From assembly GCA_017464425.1 (NCBI GenBank), contig JAFUDX010000039.1:1-58246 (forward strand): DNA of 58,246 nucleotides, read 5' to 3'. The position numbers and the translations under genes were made by a program. Numbering within the stretch: position 1 is the first letter of the stretch; the number at the start of each line of letters is the position of its first letter. Of the stretch, positions 1-8,206 are shown one piece after another. Source of the stretch: Treponema sp. (GTDB lineage Bacteria > Spirochaetota > Spirochaetia > Treponematales > Treponemataceae). The notes beneath the pieces are model-generated. The model saw nothing but the letters and a program-made list of their open reading frames with translations, searched no databases and was not told the origin of the DNA.

Positions 1-435
1 CACGCTGAAATCCATGAACATAATCTGGTAAACATGCGGGAGCAGCGCGTACTGGTCGCCCGAAGTAAGCGCATTGTGCGTGAGAGACGCCGCGTAATAA
101 ATCGAGCGTTTGATTTGGTCGTCCTGGTACATGGAATTCTGGATTTCCACATCGACTTCGCTCCCGTCGTCAAGCCTGCAGTGGATGTCGAGGCGCGGGA
201 ATTTGCCGTCCGTTCGGGTGGGCAGGATTTCGGGGTTCAGAACTTTCGTTTCCGTGACCGCACGCCCGATGACAGCACTGAGCATCTTGCGCCTGCAATA
301 CGCGGATTCCTCGCACTCCTTTGAGAAGAACGACTTGAACACGATGTCATTCTTGAGATTAAGAATCCTGCCCTGCGCGACTGCCTCAGCTGCCATTTCT
401 TTGATTTCGTCGTCGATGATGATCTGATACTTCAT
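1..435 (-). CDS. Rpn-family PD-(D/E)XK nuclease / putative transposase, partial
   Basis: The frame is open from the ATG at 435 to the window edge, so the C-terminus is missing. The start follows a clear AGGAGG ribosome site. The visible 145 residues contain LNLKNDIVFKSFF near residue 30 and LDIHCRLDDGSEVDVEIQ near residue 85, the signature of the PDDEXK transposase-like (Rpn/COG5464) family; the D-x-E-x-Q segment is the usual metal site. Family members nick or cut DNA and promote RecA-independent recombination, and are common as multicopy genes in Treponema. Residues after about 145 cannot be assessed. Confidence 0.85.
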   Translation of the reverse strand, partial: MKYQIIIDDEIKEMAAEAVAQGRILNLKNDIVFKSFFSKECEESAYCRRKMLSAVIGRAVTETKVLNPEILPTRTDGKFPRLDIHCRLDDGSEVDVEIQNSMYQDDQIKRSIYYAASLTHNALTSGDQYALLPHVYQIMFMDFSV

Positions 436-592
436 ATTGCCTCCTGAATAACTGAGTTTTCGGAACCCTATTTTTCCTCACCTATTTATAGGCAAAATTT
501 TTGCAGTTTCGGCAACGCGCGGGGAATTTTTTTGAAAAAACCGGAAAATTTTCACCTTTCAACTTTCCGTTTTCAATTTGTTTTGAATAAAA

Positions 593-705
593 CGCCACTT
601 CGGTGGCAGCCGGAGCCGTATGCCGGAAGTTCCTCCTTCCTGTGTGCGGTATATCAGCAATGCAGATTCCTGTTTTCCTGCATTGCTGATTCCGGCTTTT
701 TTTTT
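593..705 (+). ncRNA. Structured non-coding RNA candidate with three-way junction and terminator
   Basis: A small UUCG hairpin (594-598 with 603-607) is followed by a closed fold. GCCGGA at 609-614 pairs with TCCGGC at 691-696 and encloses a 15-position helix (615-629 with 636-650, one mismatch and several G-U pairs) and a perfect 13-bp helix (653-665 with 678-690). Nine T residues follow at 697-705, as in an intrinsic terminator. I do not recognise an Rfam family: it lacks SRP, TPP and purine-riboswitch motifs. It could be a small RNA or an elaborate terminator; no clear promoter was found upstream. Confidence 0.5.
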
Positions 706-767
706 ATAAATAAAGCATCGTATGGCTAGATGACCTGTGGGGCATGCGAGGAAAAATATGCGATGTC

Positions 768-796
768 TTGACCCTGCTCTAAGAAGTTTTTAAACT
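768..796 (+). promoter_or_regulatory. Candidate promoter of the ketosynthase gene
   Basis: TTGACC at 768-773 and TAAACT at 791-796 are separated by 17 bp. The predicted start lies about 24 bases before the ATG at 827. The -10 is weak (4 of 6). Confidence 0.4.
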
Positions 797-826
797 AACA
801 GTCGAGTCAGTTGGTGATTGTATAGT

Positions 827-2044
827 ATGGAAAAATTTATGACTTCAAACATCTACCTTTCAAATCCGGGTTTTATATGTGCTGCAGGAAATTCTCATGA
901 TGCGGATTCTTTTATCGAAAATCTTTCTTCGGGAAATCGTGAGGGGATAAAAAATACTGCATGCGGCTTGGTTGGTGAGAACGGCGTAAAAACATTTTAT
1001 GTCGGGAAAATTTCTGACGACTTGTTAAATCAGACAGGCGATGTTTTTGACATGCGTGCTTTGCAGATTCTTGATTTTGCGCTTTCTGATATAAAAAATA
1101 CGGTTCAAAAGGCGATTTCACGGTATGGTGCAAAAAAGGTGGGAGTGTGCATTGGTTCATGTGATAATGGAAGCGAACTTTCTTTTAAAGGACATAAGGC
1201 TTTTTTTGAAGAGGGCGCGTTTCCTTCTGACTATGATTTGAAGATGCAGGGCGCGGATTATCCTGCCGTGTTTACTGCCCGTAAATTCGGTACAGAGGGA
1301 ATTACGCTTGCTTTTTCAACGGCATGTTCTTCAAGTGCAAGCGCGATAGTGAAGGCAAAGGAATTGATTCGTGCGGGTGTGTGCGATGCCGTGATTGCTG
1401 GTGGTGTTGATGTTGCTTCTGACACCGTGTTACTTGGTTTTGACAGTCTAGAGGCCATTGACCATGAAATGACCAATCCGTTTTCAAAAAATCGGAACGG
1501 AATCAATCTGGGAGAAGGTGCGAGCGTCTTTGTTTTAAGCCGCGACGACTTGGATGAGACGGGAATCATTCTTGCAGGAACGGGGGAGTCGAGCGATGCC
1601 AGTCATATGACCGCTCCGCTTGCCGACGGAACTGGTGCTGAGCAAGCGATGAACGCCGCCTTAAAAGATGCGAATTTGTCTCCGTGTCAGATTGAGTATA
1701 TAAACTTACATGGAACAGGGACGCATTTAAACGACAGCATGGAAGGAAAAGGCGTTGATTTAGTTTTTGGTAAATCATCATCTGATACGGCTGTTTTGTG
1801 CAGTTCGACTAAGCCAATGACAGGTCACACGCTTGGTGCTGCGGGAAGCCTTGAACTTGCCGCATGTTTTTATGCGATAAAAAAGCAAAAACTGCCAGTT
1901 CACATCTGGGACGGTGCGCAAGATGAAGAAATTCCTGTCTTACATTTCGTTCAGCATTCTTGTGAAAAGCCTGTCACATGCTGTATGAGCAATTCGTTTG
2001 CGTTTGGCGGGTGCAATGTGAGTTTGATTATAAAGAAAATCTGA
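827..2044 (+). CDS. Beta-ketoacyl-ACP synthase (FabF/KAS II-like)
   Basis: This 405-residue condensing enzyme should extend an acyl chain with malonyl-ACP. The catalytic triad is visible: Cys in FSTACSSSASA, His in NLHGTGTHLNDS and His in STKPMTGHTLGAAG; the C-terminal NSFAFGGCN glycine motif is present. I chose ATG 827 over the TTG at 818 or the ATG at 839; none has a strong ribosome site. The gene stands alone, not in a fab operon. Its divergent style, with no long FabF N-terminus, resembles ketosynthases of aryl-polyene clusters, and a partial cluster of that kind lies 33 kb away (35.3-42.6 kb). The functional link is inference. Confidence 0.85.
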   Translation: MEKFMTSNIYLSNPGFICAAGNSHDADSFIENLSSGNREGIKNTACGLVGENGVKTFYVGKISDDLLNQTGDVFDMRALQILDFALSDIKNTVQKAISRYGAKKVGVCIGSCDNGSELSFKGHKAFFEEGAFPSDYDLKMQGADYPAVFTARKFGTEGITLAFSTACSSSASAIVKAKELIRAGVCDAVIAGGVDVASDTVLLGFDSLEAIDHEMTNPFSKNRNGINLGEGASVFVLSRDDLDETGIILAGTGESSDASHMTAPLADGTGAEQAMNAALKDANLSPCQIEYINLHGTGTHLNDSMEGKGVDLVFGKSSSDTAVLCSSTKPMTGHTLGAAGSLELAACFYAIKKQKLPVHIWDGAQDEEIPVLHFVQHSCEKPVTCCMSNSFAFGGCNVSLIIKKI

Positions 2045-2057
2045 TTGCCATTCTATG

Positions 2058-2086
2058 TTGTCATTCTATGCAATTTTTTGTATAAT
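2058..2086 (+). promoter_or_regulatory. Promoter of citrate synthase gene
   Basis: TTGTCA (2058-2063), a 17-bp spacer and a perfect TATAAT (2081-2086). The 5' leader of about 65 bases is A/T-rich and contains an inverted GCATAA...TTATGC pair. Confidence 0.65.
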
Positions 2087-2158
2087 TATCAAAATATTTT
2101 TCAAAAATATGCATAAATATACAAAAAGTTACATAATTATGCAAAACGGGAGGTTGTT

Positions 2159-3646
2159 ATGGAAATCACCGAAAACGAACGCCACTATCTTGAATCCATC
2201 AAAGAAAAGATTGAAGAAAAATTGCATGGAAGCGGAGTTACTTTCAGCGAGCGCGAACTTGAGCACATAAACTCCCTCAAAACAAAAATCACAAAAAAAA
2301 TCGACGAAAAGCTACTCATTGAAAAACTTGCAAAAATTGCAGAAGGTAACGACCCCATCGATAAAAATCTCTACGAAAAATACGATGTCAAGCGCGGCTT
2401 GCGAAACGCGAACGGCACGGGTGTTTTGGTCGGATTGACGAGCATTGGCGATGTCGTGGGCTACGAAGTAAAAGACGGGCAGAAGGTTGCGATTCCTGGT
2501 CGTTTGGTTTACCGTGGCTACAATGTTGAGTCTCTCGTAAAAGATGCCGAAGAGCACAATCAGTTTGGCTACGAGCAGTGCGCGTATCTCCTTTTGTTCG
2601 GAAAATTGCCGACTGCAAGCGAACTCGAAGAATTCAACGCGCTTTTGGGTGAACTCCGCACATTGCCCGAAAACTTTACCGAAGACATGATTATGAAGGC
2701 TCCGTCTGCCGATGTTATGAACAAACTTGCGCGCGGCGTTTTGGCCTCGTATTCCTACGACCCGAATCCCGAAGACTGTTCGCTTTCAAATGTGCTGCGC
2801 CAGTGTATCGCGCTCATCTCGCGCTTTTCAACGCTTACGGCATACGGCTATCAGGCAAAACGCCGCTATTACGACGGAAAATCGATGTACATTCACAATC
2901 CGCTTCCAGAACTTTCTACGGCGGAAAATTTCTTGCGCTTAATCCGAAACAACAAGGCATTCACCGACGACGAGGCAAAATTGCTCGACCTTGCGTTGAT
3001 TCTTCACGCGGAGCACGGCGGCGGAAACAACTCTTCTCTTACGGTGCATGTCGTTTCTTCGGCTGACACGGACACCTATTCCGCAATCGGCGCGGCGGTC
3101 GGCTCGCTCAAAGGACGAAGGCACGGTGGCGCGAACATTCAGGTCGCCGAGATGATGGACGACATCAAAGAGAATGTAAAAGACTGGTCAAACGAAAACG
3201 AAGTCAAGGCGTATCTTGAAAAAATCGCGAACAAAGAGGCGTTCAACCACACAGGTCTTATTTACGGCATGGGGCACGCGATTTACACCGTGAATGACCC
3301 GCGCGCAACACTTTTGCGTGACCGAGCCGCAAAACTCGCCCGCGAAAAGGGGCTTGAAGAAGAATACAACCTCTACAAAATGGTCGAAAAGTTCAGCCCC
3401 GATATTCTCTACAACAAGCACGGTGACGGCAAACGAATCTGCGCGAATGTCGACCTCTATTCGGGCTTCATCTACTCAATGCTCAACATTCCGCGCGAAT
3501 TGTTCACTCCATTGTTCGCTGTCGCGCGAATTGCGGGCTGGAGCGCACACCGCATCGAAGAAATCGTCGCTGGCGGAAAGATTTATCGCCCCGCGTACAA
3601 GAATATCTTCGCCGAAAGAGAATATGTTCCAATCGAAAAACGCTAA
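2159..3646 (+). CDS. gltA: Citrate synthase
   Basis: The enzyme condenses oxaloacetate with acetyl-CoA to form citrate. The 495-residue protein shows the first catalytic His in HAEHGGGNNSS, the second in GMGHAIYTVNDPR and the Asp region in CANVDLYSGF. It is about 60 residues longer than common bacterial forms because of a charged, helical N-terminal extension (residues 1-65, Lys/Glu rich), a layout seen in anaerobe citrate synthases. The start has an excellent GGGAGG site. The stop overlaps the next ATG by one base, so translation of the pseudouridine synthase is probably coupled. No aconitase or isocitrate dehydrogenase is nearby. Confidence 0.93.
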   Translation: MEITENERHYLESIKEKIEEKLHGSGVTFSERELEHINSLKTKITKKIDEKLLIEKLAKIAEGNDPIDKNLYEKYDVKRGLRNANGTGVLVGLTSIGDVVGYEVKDGQKVAIPGRLVYRGYNVESLVKDAEEHNQFGYEQCAYLLLFGKLPTASELEEFNALLGELRTLPENFTEDMIMKAPSADVMNKLARGVLASYSYDPNPEDCSLSNVLRQCIALISRFSTLTAYGYQAKRRYYDGKSMYIHNPLPELSTAENFLRLIRNNKAFTDDEAKLLDLALILHAEHGGGNNSSLTVHVVSSADTDTYSAIGAAVGSLKGRRHGGANIQVAEMMDDIKENVKDWSNENEVKAYLEKIANKEAFNHTGLIYGMGHAIYTVNDPRATLLRDRAAKLAREKGLEEEYNLYKMVEKFSPDILYNKHGDGKRICANVDLYSGFIYSMLNIPRELFTPLFAVARIAGWSAHRIEEIVAGGKIYRPAYKNIFAEREYVPIEKR

Positions 3647-4500
3647 TGGAACGAATCGATAAAATTCTTTCACATCACGGCTTTGGCTCGCGAAAAGATG
3701 TAAAAAAACTGCTCCGTGACGAGCGAATCACGGTGAACGGAAAATTCGTATACGACTCAGGCCTTCAGATTGACATTTCGGCGGATGAAGTGTGCGTTGA
3801 CGGCGAAAAAATCCGCTTGCAGCACGATGTCTACATCATGATGAACAAGTGCGCCGATGTCGTGTGCGCGAACAAGGACGGAGAGCACCGCACGGTCTTT
3901 GACTTGCTCGATGATTCACTCCGCCACAAGTTTTTGGGTGGCGATTTGCACTGCATGGGCAGGCTCGACATCGACACGGAAGGCTTGCTCATTCTCACCA
4001 CCGACGGAAAACTCACGCACCGTCTTCTTTCACCCAAAACGCACGCGCCCAAAACCTACGCCGTGGGATTGCGCGATTCGCTCACCGAAGAAGAAAAGCA
4101 AAAATACACCGAAAAATTCACGAAAGGCTTTTACATCGCCCCCGAAGGAAACGAAGCGGGATTTGAAGCGCAGCCAGCAGAAATACAGTTTGCAGTGAGA
4201 AGCGAGCAATTATCAATTATCAATTCAACGGGGGAAGTCTCCCCCTCGCTCCAATCGCCTTCGGCGTTTTCCGCTACCCCCTCTGCGGGGACACCCCGCA
4301 ACGCCCCGAACATCGATTGTCTTCTCACGATTTACGAAGGGAAATTCCACCAAGTAAAGCGGATGTTTGCACAATTGGGAAATGAGGTGGTGTATTTAAA
4401 GCGCGTAAAAATGGGTGAGCTGGAACTTGACCCCGCACTTCCGCTTGGAGGATATAGAGAACTGACTGACGAAGAAATTGAAAAATTGTCAGAAAAATAA
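3646..4500 (+). CDS. RsuA/RluB/E/F-family rRNA pseudouridine synthase with in-frame repeat insert
   Basis: The enzyme isomerises a uridine in rRNA to pseudouridine. An N-terminal S4 RNA-binding domain (residues 1-60) is followed by the synthase fold, with catalytic Asp in MGRLDIDTEGLLILTTDG and the family C-terminal EGKFHQVKRMF. Residues about 184-222 are alien to the family: this Ser/Pro-rich stretch including SATPSAGTPRNAP is encoded by an interspersed GC-rich repeat inserted in frame just before the strand LTIYEG. The same 13 residues occur in the Rsm22-like protein at 20483-21916. The reading frame remains intact, so the enzyme is probably functional with a surface loop. Exact target base is unknown. 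Confidence 0.9.
   Translation: MERIDKILSHHGFGSRKDVKKLLRDERITVNGKFVYDSGLQIDISADEVCVDGEKIRLQHDVYIMMNKCADVVCANKDGEHRTVFDLLDDSLRHKFLGGDLHCMGRLDIDTEGLLILTTDGKLTHRLLSPKTHAPKTYAVGLRDSLTEEEKQKYTEKFTKGFYIAPEGNEAGFEAQPAEIQFAVRSEQLSIINSTGEVSPSLQSPSAFSATPSAGTPRNAPNIDCLLTIYEGKFHQVKRMFAQLGNEVVYLKRVKMGELELDPALPLGGYRELTDEEIEKLSEK
4195..4311 (+). repeat. Interspersed repeat family D, copy 1 (inside pseudouridine synthase)
   Basis: The element starts with an A/T-rich TCAATTAT repeat and continues as a GC-rich segment with GCGGGGACACCCCGC-type dyads. Its reverse complement matches 21241-21320 closely and 54805-54884 more loosely. It keeps the host reading frame open. Confidence 0.8.
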
Positions 4501-4508
4501 AAAATGGT

Positions 4509-4545
4509 GCCGCTCCTTGTTACAGGGGCGGCCTTACTTTTTTAC
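4509..4545. terminator. Bidirectional terminator between pseudouridine synthase and bioB
   Basis: Arms GCCGCTCC (4509-4516) and GGGGCGGC (4525-4532) form an 8-bp stem with one G-U pair. T-rich tracts follow on both strands, serving the two convergent genes. Confidence 0.65.
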
Positions 4546-4559
4546 CTCGATTTTTTTAC

Positions 4560-5657
4560 TTATGCGCAGTTCTTGTTGTGTGGTGTGTCGCATGATGATG
4601 AGCTACAGCAAGAATCGTCACAGCATGATGAAGCGCAATCGCATGAATCGCCCGAACATGAACAATCACATGAGTCGCAGGTTGTGCCTTTTTGTGCTTT
4701 TATCGTTCGCCCCATGCTGGTGAGCATTTCGATGTCGCCTTTTATCGTGCTTCCGCTCGTGGTGAGCATGTTTCCCGTAATCGTTGCGGAACAGCCCGCT
4801 TCAAAGGCTTTTTTGCCGTTTTCGGAAAGAAGTTTGCGCCCTGCGGCAAGACGGATATTCGCTTCGGGGTTGATAAAACGGAACATGGCAAGTGTGCGCA
4901 GAATTTCGTCTTCTGAAAGTGGCTCAAGGTTTTCAAACGGAGTGCCGGGAATCGCCATGAGCGCGTTGATTGGGATTGAGCGGATGTTCAACTCGTGGAG
5001 CGAAAGAGCCATGTCGATTCGGTCTTCAAAAGTCTCGCCCATACCGATAATTCCACCTGAGCATACGCAGAATCCTTCTTCCTGCGCGATTTTAATCGTC
5101 TCGATTTTCATATCATAGGTGTGGCTCGTGCAGATGTTCGGAAAGTTTCGACGCGAAGTTTCGATATTGTGGTGGTAACTCGTAACGCCTGCTTTTCTGA
5201 GCCGTTTGAATTGCTCGCGTGTGATGAATCCCATCGAAGTGCAAAGGTTGATGCTCAGTTCTTTGTTCATGCGCTCGTAGACATGAATCGCTTTTTCAAA
5301 ATCCTCGCCTGAAAGCGCGCGACCAGCCGTAACGATGGCGAATCGGTTCACGCCTTCGTCTTGGTTCGCTTTTGCCTCTGCTATGATTTTCTCTTCGTCA
5401 AGGAAGTCGTAGGCTTCACAGGAAGTGTGATTGTGTGCGCTCTGAGCGCAGAATTTGCAGTTTTCGCCACATCGACCGCTCCGACCGTTGATTATCGTGC
5501 ATAAATCCACATTGCTTCCTTTGAAGTGTGCGCGGATTTTGTCTGCGGCGGCGGTGAGTTCGTTCAAATCGCATGTTTTGAAGAAAGAAAGGTCATCGGT
5601 GCGACCAAAGCGTTTGCCGTGAATGATGTCTTCGGCGAGTTCGTTGAGTGTTGCCAT
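4560..5657 (-). CDS. bioB: Biotin synthase with cysteine-rich C-terminal tail
   Basis: A radical-SAM enzyme that inserts sulfur into dethiobiotin. The CxxxCxxC cluster motif is in GRCGENCKFCAQS (about residues 60-72); ligands for the second cluster are seen in NLCTSMGF and CVCSGGIIGMGE, with Arg in NIRLAAGR. The core ends near residue 320, as expected. The last 40 or so residues are an unusual tail of almost only Cys, Ser and Asp, with twelve cysteines (for example CDSCDCSC). No other bio genes are nearby, so dethiobiotin may be imported. The start has an AAGGGG site; a promoter with a BirA-like operator lies upstream. Confidence 0.93.
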   Translation of the reverse strand: MATLNELAEDIIHGKRFGRTDDLSFFKTCDLNELTAAADKIRAHFKGSNVDLCTIINGRSGRCGENCKFCAQSAHNHTSCEAYDFLDEEKIIAEAKANQDEGVNRFAIVTAGRALSGEDFEKAIHVYERMNKELSINLCTSMGFITREQFKRLRKAGVTSYHHNIETSRRNFPNICTSHTYDMKIETIKIAQEEGFCVCSGGIIGMGETFEDRIDMALSLHELNIRSIPINALMAIPGTPFENLEPLSEDEILRTLAMFRFINPEANIRLAAGRKLLSENGKKAFEAGCSATITGNMLTTSGSTIKGDIEMLTSMGRTIKAQKGTTCDSCDCSCSGDSCDCASSCCDDSCCSSSSCDTPHNKNCA

Positions 5658-5734
5658 AATTTGTACCCCTTTTTATTAGACGCGGATGGACACAGATAAA
5701 CGCGGATAAATGTGTGTGTGTCACCACTTGTAGG

Positions 5735-5763
5735 ATTGTAGCAAAAATGACGAAGATTGTAAA
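5735..5763 (-). promoter_or_regulatory. bioB promoter
   Basis: On the minus strand TTTACA (5763-5758), 17 bp and TACAAT (5740-5735). The -35 hexamer lies inside one arm of the BirA-like operator. Confidence 0.6.
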
Positions 5764-5791
5764 CTTTAAAAAATGTGAAATAAGTTGACAA
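5757..5791 (-). promoter_or_regulatory. BirA-type biotin operator (candidate)
   Basis: TTGTAAAC (5757-5764) and GTTGACAA (5784-5791) form an inverted repeat with one mismatch and a 19-bp spacer. Known BirA boxes are TTGTAAAC and GTTTACAA arms with about 14-20 bp between, placed over bio promoters. The location over the bioB -35 fits repression by biotinyl-AMP-bound BirA. No birA gene is in the window. Confidence 0.6.
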
Positions 5792-5842
5792 TAAAAAAAG
5801 AGATTTTTTCAGAAATTTAAAAAGCTCTTTGTGTTAATTTGC

Positions 5843-6050
5843 AAAATTTTAGAAACTTTTAATAAATAGTTTTCAAATATTTATAAACTTTTGACTATAA
5901 TCTTGTAAAATTCTGGAATCTTTTTGCCTTATTTTTCTAAAATTTTAGAAAGATTTACAAAATAGATTTCAAAAATTAATAAACTATCTTATAAAAATTT
6001 TCAAAAAATTAGAAACTTTACCTAAATAGTTTGCAAATTTTTAGAAACTA
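5843..6050 (+). repeat. Three degenerate 48-bp A/T-rich repeats before the DUF4143 ATPase gene
   Basis: Units at 5843-5892, 5939-5987 and 6003-6050 share the pattern TTAGAAACTTT, then AAATAGTTT, then CAAATTTTTA and AAACT. The third overlaps the promoter of the ATPase gene. They may be regulator sites. The rest of the gap 5658-5842 holds bioB control signals and a short CACAGAT-type repeat near 5680-5712. Confidence 0.55.
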
Positions 6051-6059
6051 TTGTATACT
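6031..6059 (+). promoter_or_regulatory. Promoter for a leaderless transcript
   Basis: TTGCAA (6031-6036), 17 bp and TATACT (6054-6059). The ATG is only six bases further on and no ribosome site exists, so the mRNA probably starts at the ATG. Confidence 0.65.
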
Positions 6060-6065
6060 GTTGAT

Positions 6066-7355
6066 ATGAAGCAAGAGAAAATTCAGGAAGTCATTCTGCA
6101 AAATCAATATCATCTTCAGCATTTAGAGCCTCGAACTGCACGGGAACTCCACATGGAAGAAATTCCTCAAAAATCGTCTGTGCTTATCGGAATCAGGCGG
6201 TGCGGAAAATCCACCTATATCCGCAAACTGCTTGCAGATACAATCGAAGACAAAACGCTTATCTGCTGGCTTGATTTTGCTGATGACCGCCTCGTTACTT
6301 TGCAGAGCGAACCGCCCGCGCAAATTGCCGAGGCTTACTACGCTCTTTATCCAGACTATCACGAAAAGACCGTGTATTTTTTCTTTGATGAAATCCAACT
6401 GGTGCAGGATTGGGCATTGTTCGTGAATCGTTTGCAAAATACCGAAAACTGCCACATCTATATTACAGGCTCTTCGGCGCGTCTTCTTTCAAAGGAACTG
6501 GCGACCGAACTTGGTGGGCGAACGCTCAGCCAGGAATTGTTTCCGTTTTCATTTAACGAATATCTTGCGTATCATGGGCTTGAAACACCGCACGAAATCA
6601 TTGCCAATCCCGACAAAAAAAACGCGCTTTTTGCACAGTACAAAAAATGGGGTGGCTTTCCAGAAGTTCTTCACATCAGCGATGAATTTCAGAAAACCCG
6701 CTATTTGCAAAATCTTGCAATGGATGTGATTACCCGCGACATTGCGATGCGGCATAAAATTCCTGATTTGCAATTGCTTCACAAATTCATGCTCATGCTG
6801 CTCGGTTCAATGGGAAAGAGCGTTACCGTGAACAAACTCCGCCAACGGCTTTTGGGTATGCAATACAAAACTTCCGCCGAGTGGATTTCTAAATTCTTGG
6901 CATATTTTGAGGATGCGTATTTCATTTTTACGCTGGAGATTCTTTCGCCGAATGCCAGTGTCCGTGCCGTGAATCCCAAAAAAGTGTACTGTGCCGACCA
7001 TGCGCTTGCCATTGCGAGTGACTTCAAGATGTTCGACAATGCGGGCGCGATTTTGGAAAATATGGTGTTTGTGGCTCTCAGACGAAAAACTGACGAAATC
7101 CACTATTATAAAACGGCATCGGGCTATGAAATCGACTTTGTGACGGGAACGGAGGGAAATCTTTCGCTCTACCAAGTGTGCGTTGACCTTTCCGACGAAG
7201 ACACGCTCAAACGAGAACTTCGTGCAATCGAAACCGCCTGTGCCGAACTGAACTGCAAAACCGTCACGCTCATCACCGAAGATGAAGAAGGAAGCATTCG
7301 GTTGGACGGATGCACGGTAGAAATCGTACGCGCGGTAGATTGGGTGAGGAGATAA
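6066..7355 (+). CDS. DUF4143/AAA ATPase
   Basis: This 429-residue P-loop ATPase has Walker A in GIRRCGKSTYIRKLL and Walker B in VYFFFDEIQLV, followed by TGSSARLLSKELATELGGR, the pattern of the AAA_14 plus DUF4143 family. The C-terminal DUF4143 part has the PD-(D/E)XK-like YKTASGYEIDFVTG. These genes are abundant, variable and often mobile in host-associated anaerobes; their cellular role is not established. I chose ATG 6066 rather than TTG 6051, because the latter overlaps the -10 hexamer. The gene stands alone after a repeat-rich promoter region. Confidence 0.88.
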   Translation: MKQEKIQEVILQNQYHLQHLEPRTARELHMEEIPQKSSVLIGIRRCGKSTYIRKLLADTIEDKTLICWLDFADDRLVTLQSEPPAQIAEAYYALYPDYHEKTVYFFFDEIQLVQDWALFVNRLQNTENCHIYITGSSARLLSKELATELGGRTLSQELFPFSFNEYLAYHGLETPHEIIANPDKKNALFAQYKKWGGFPEVLHISDEFQKTRYLQNLAMDVITRDIAMRHKIPDLQLLHKFMLMLLGSMGKSVTVNKLRQRLLGMQYKTSAEWISKFLAYFEDAYFIFTLEILSPNASVRAVNPKKVYCADHALAIASDFKMFDNAGAILENMVFVALRRKTDEIHYYKTASGYEIDFVTGTEGNLSLYQVCVDLSDEDTLKRELRAIETACAELNCKTVTLITEDEEGSIRLDGCTVEIVRAVDWVRR

Positions 7356-7382
7356 AAAAAAACGCACTCGTGGTGAAGTGCG
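7354..7382 (-). terminator. Terminator of the outer-membrane protein gene
   Basis: On the minus strand the stem CGCACT/AGTGCG (7377-7382 with 7363-7368) is followed by nine T residues. Confidence 0.7.
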
Positions 7383-7397
7383 GTACGAACTTGGAAC

Positions 7398-8042
7398 TTA
7401 GTACACCCAGCAAACTCCGAATTTCAAATCACAGCCGAAACCGCCGTAAATCGTGTAAGTTTCAGTATCTTTTTTGTAGCCCCCTCTGGCTGATGAATCT
7501 GGGATTTTTTCCCTGTCTAGTCCAATTCCGATGACTGGAACATAAGTATCGAGCCCAAGTGAAATTCCGACTTTTTCACCCGCCTTATAGACGAACACAA
7601 AATCCCAGCCCGTTCGTGTGGTAAAATCGGGAAACGGCGAATCATCGTGGTCCCACAGCAATTTGAAGTCAAAACCAAGCGTTCCGTGTGTTGCGAGAAT
7701 GATTTTTTCGGTCGGACGGAATGCGACTCCCCAGCCCCATTTGAGATTCAGCACATCAAACCAATTGTAATCCGTGTTGTCGGTGCTTCCCCAAAAATAG
7801 CCGAGTTGCATTTCATAAATTCCCGAAAAACCTACGATTCCATCTCCGTGCTTCGACATATTTTTGTAGTCAAGATTCAAGCCGACATTGAAAAAAGTTT
7901 CGTCCTTCAAAATATCATCGTTGTGCCAAAACTGACTTTCTATCGGAACGGAAATGCCAAGTCCGTGAACTTTTGTCTTTTCGGCAAAAACTGCCCCCAC
8001 ACAAAGTGCGATGAAAGCAAAACAAAGCAAAATTTTCTTCAT
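7398..8042 (-). CDS. Secreted, probably outer-membrane beta-barrel protein
   Basis: The 214-residue product begins with a signal peptide whose cleavage site is likely after AVFA (residue 20). The rest consists of alternating aromatic and polar strands rich in Gly, Trp and Tyr, and ends in an aromatic residue, as do many outer-membrane barrels. I do not recognise a named family. It is divergent from the XRE regulator at 8207 and shares a 165-bp gap filled with phased repeats, so common regulation is plausible. Confidence 0.7.
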   Translation of the reverse strand: MKKILLCFAFIALCVGAVFAEKTKVHGLGISVPIESQFWHNDDILKDETFFNVGLNLDYKNMSKHGDGIVGFSGIYEMQLGYFWGSTDNTDYNWFDVLNLKWGWGVAFRPTEKIILATHGTLGFDFKLLWDHDDSPFPDFTTRTGWDFVFVYKAGEKVGISLGLDTYVPVIGIGLDREKIPDSSARGGYKKDTETYTIYGGFGCDLKFGVCWVY

Positions 8043-8095
8043 ACAAAATACTCCTTACCTCACGGAATATACCGCAATATAGTGATTAAATTATA

Positions 8096-8206
8096 CACAA
8101 TATTTCATATTTATCCACAAAATTTCATAAAAATCACACAATTTTCTTTCAAACAAACACAATATTTATTTGTCAATCACACAAAATTGCTTAAAACTAC
8201 AACAAT
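8096..8206 (+). repeat. Six direct repeats phased every 20-22 bp
   Basis: CACAA cores start at 8096, 8116, 8137, 8158 and 8180, and a variant CAACAAT at 8200. The fuller consensus is CACAATATTTCATA. The spacing of 20, 21, 21, 22 and 20 bp is two helical turns, putting every copy on the same DNA face. The array fills the gap between two divergent genes and ends at the XRE start codon. Confidence 0.7.

Noticed and set aside
532..729. 65-codon frame over the intergenic gap
   Set aside because: Overlaps the strongly folded RNA and terminator and has no ribosome site.
8096..8206. Possible CRISPR array
   Set aside because: Repeat cores are too short and degenerate, spacers are about 15 bp and no cas genes are near.
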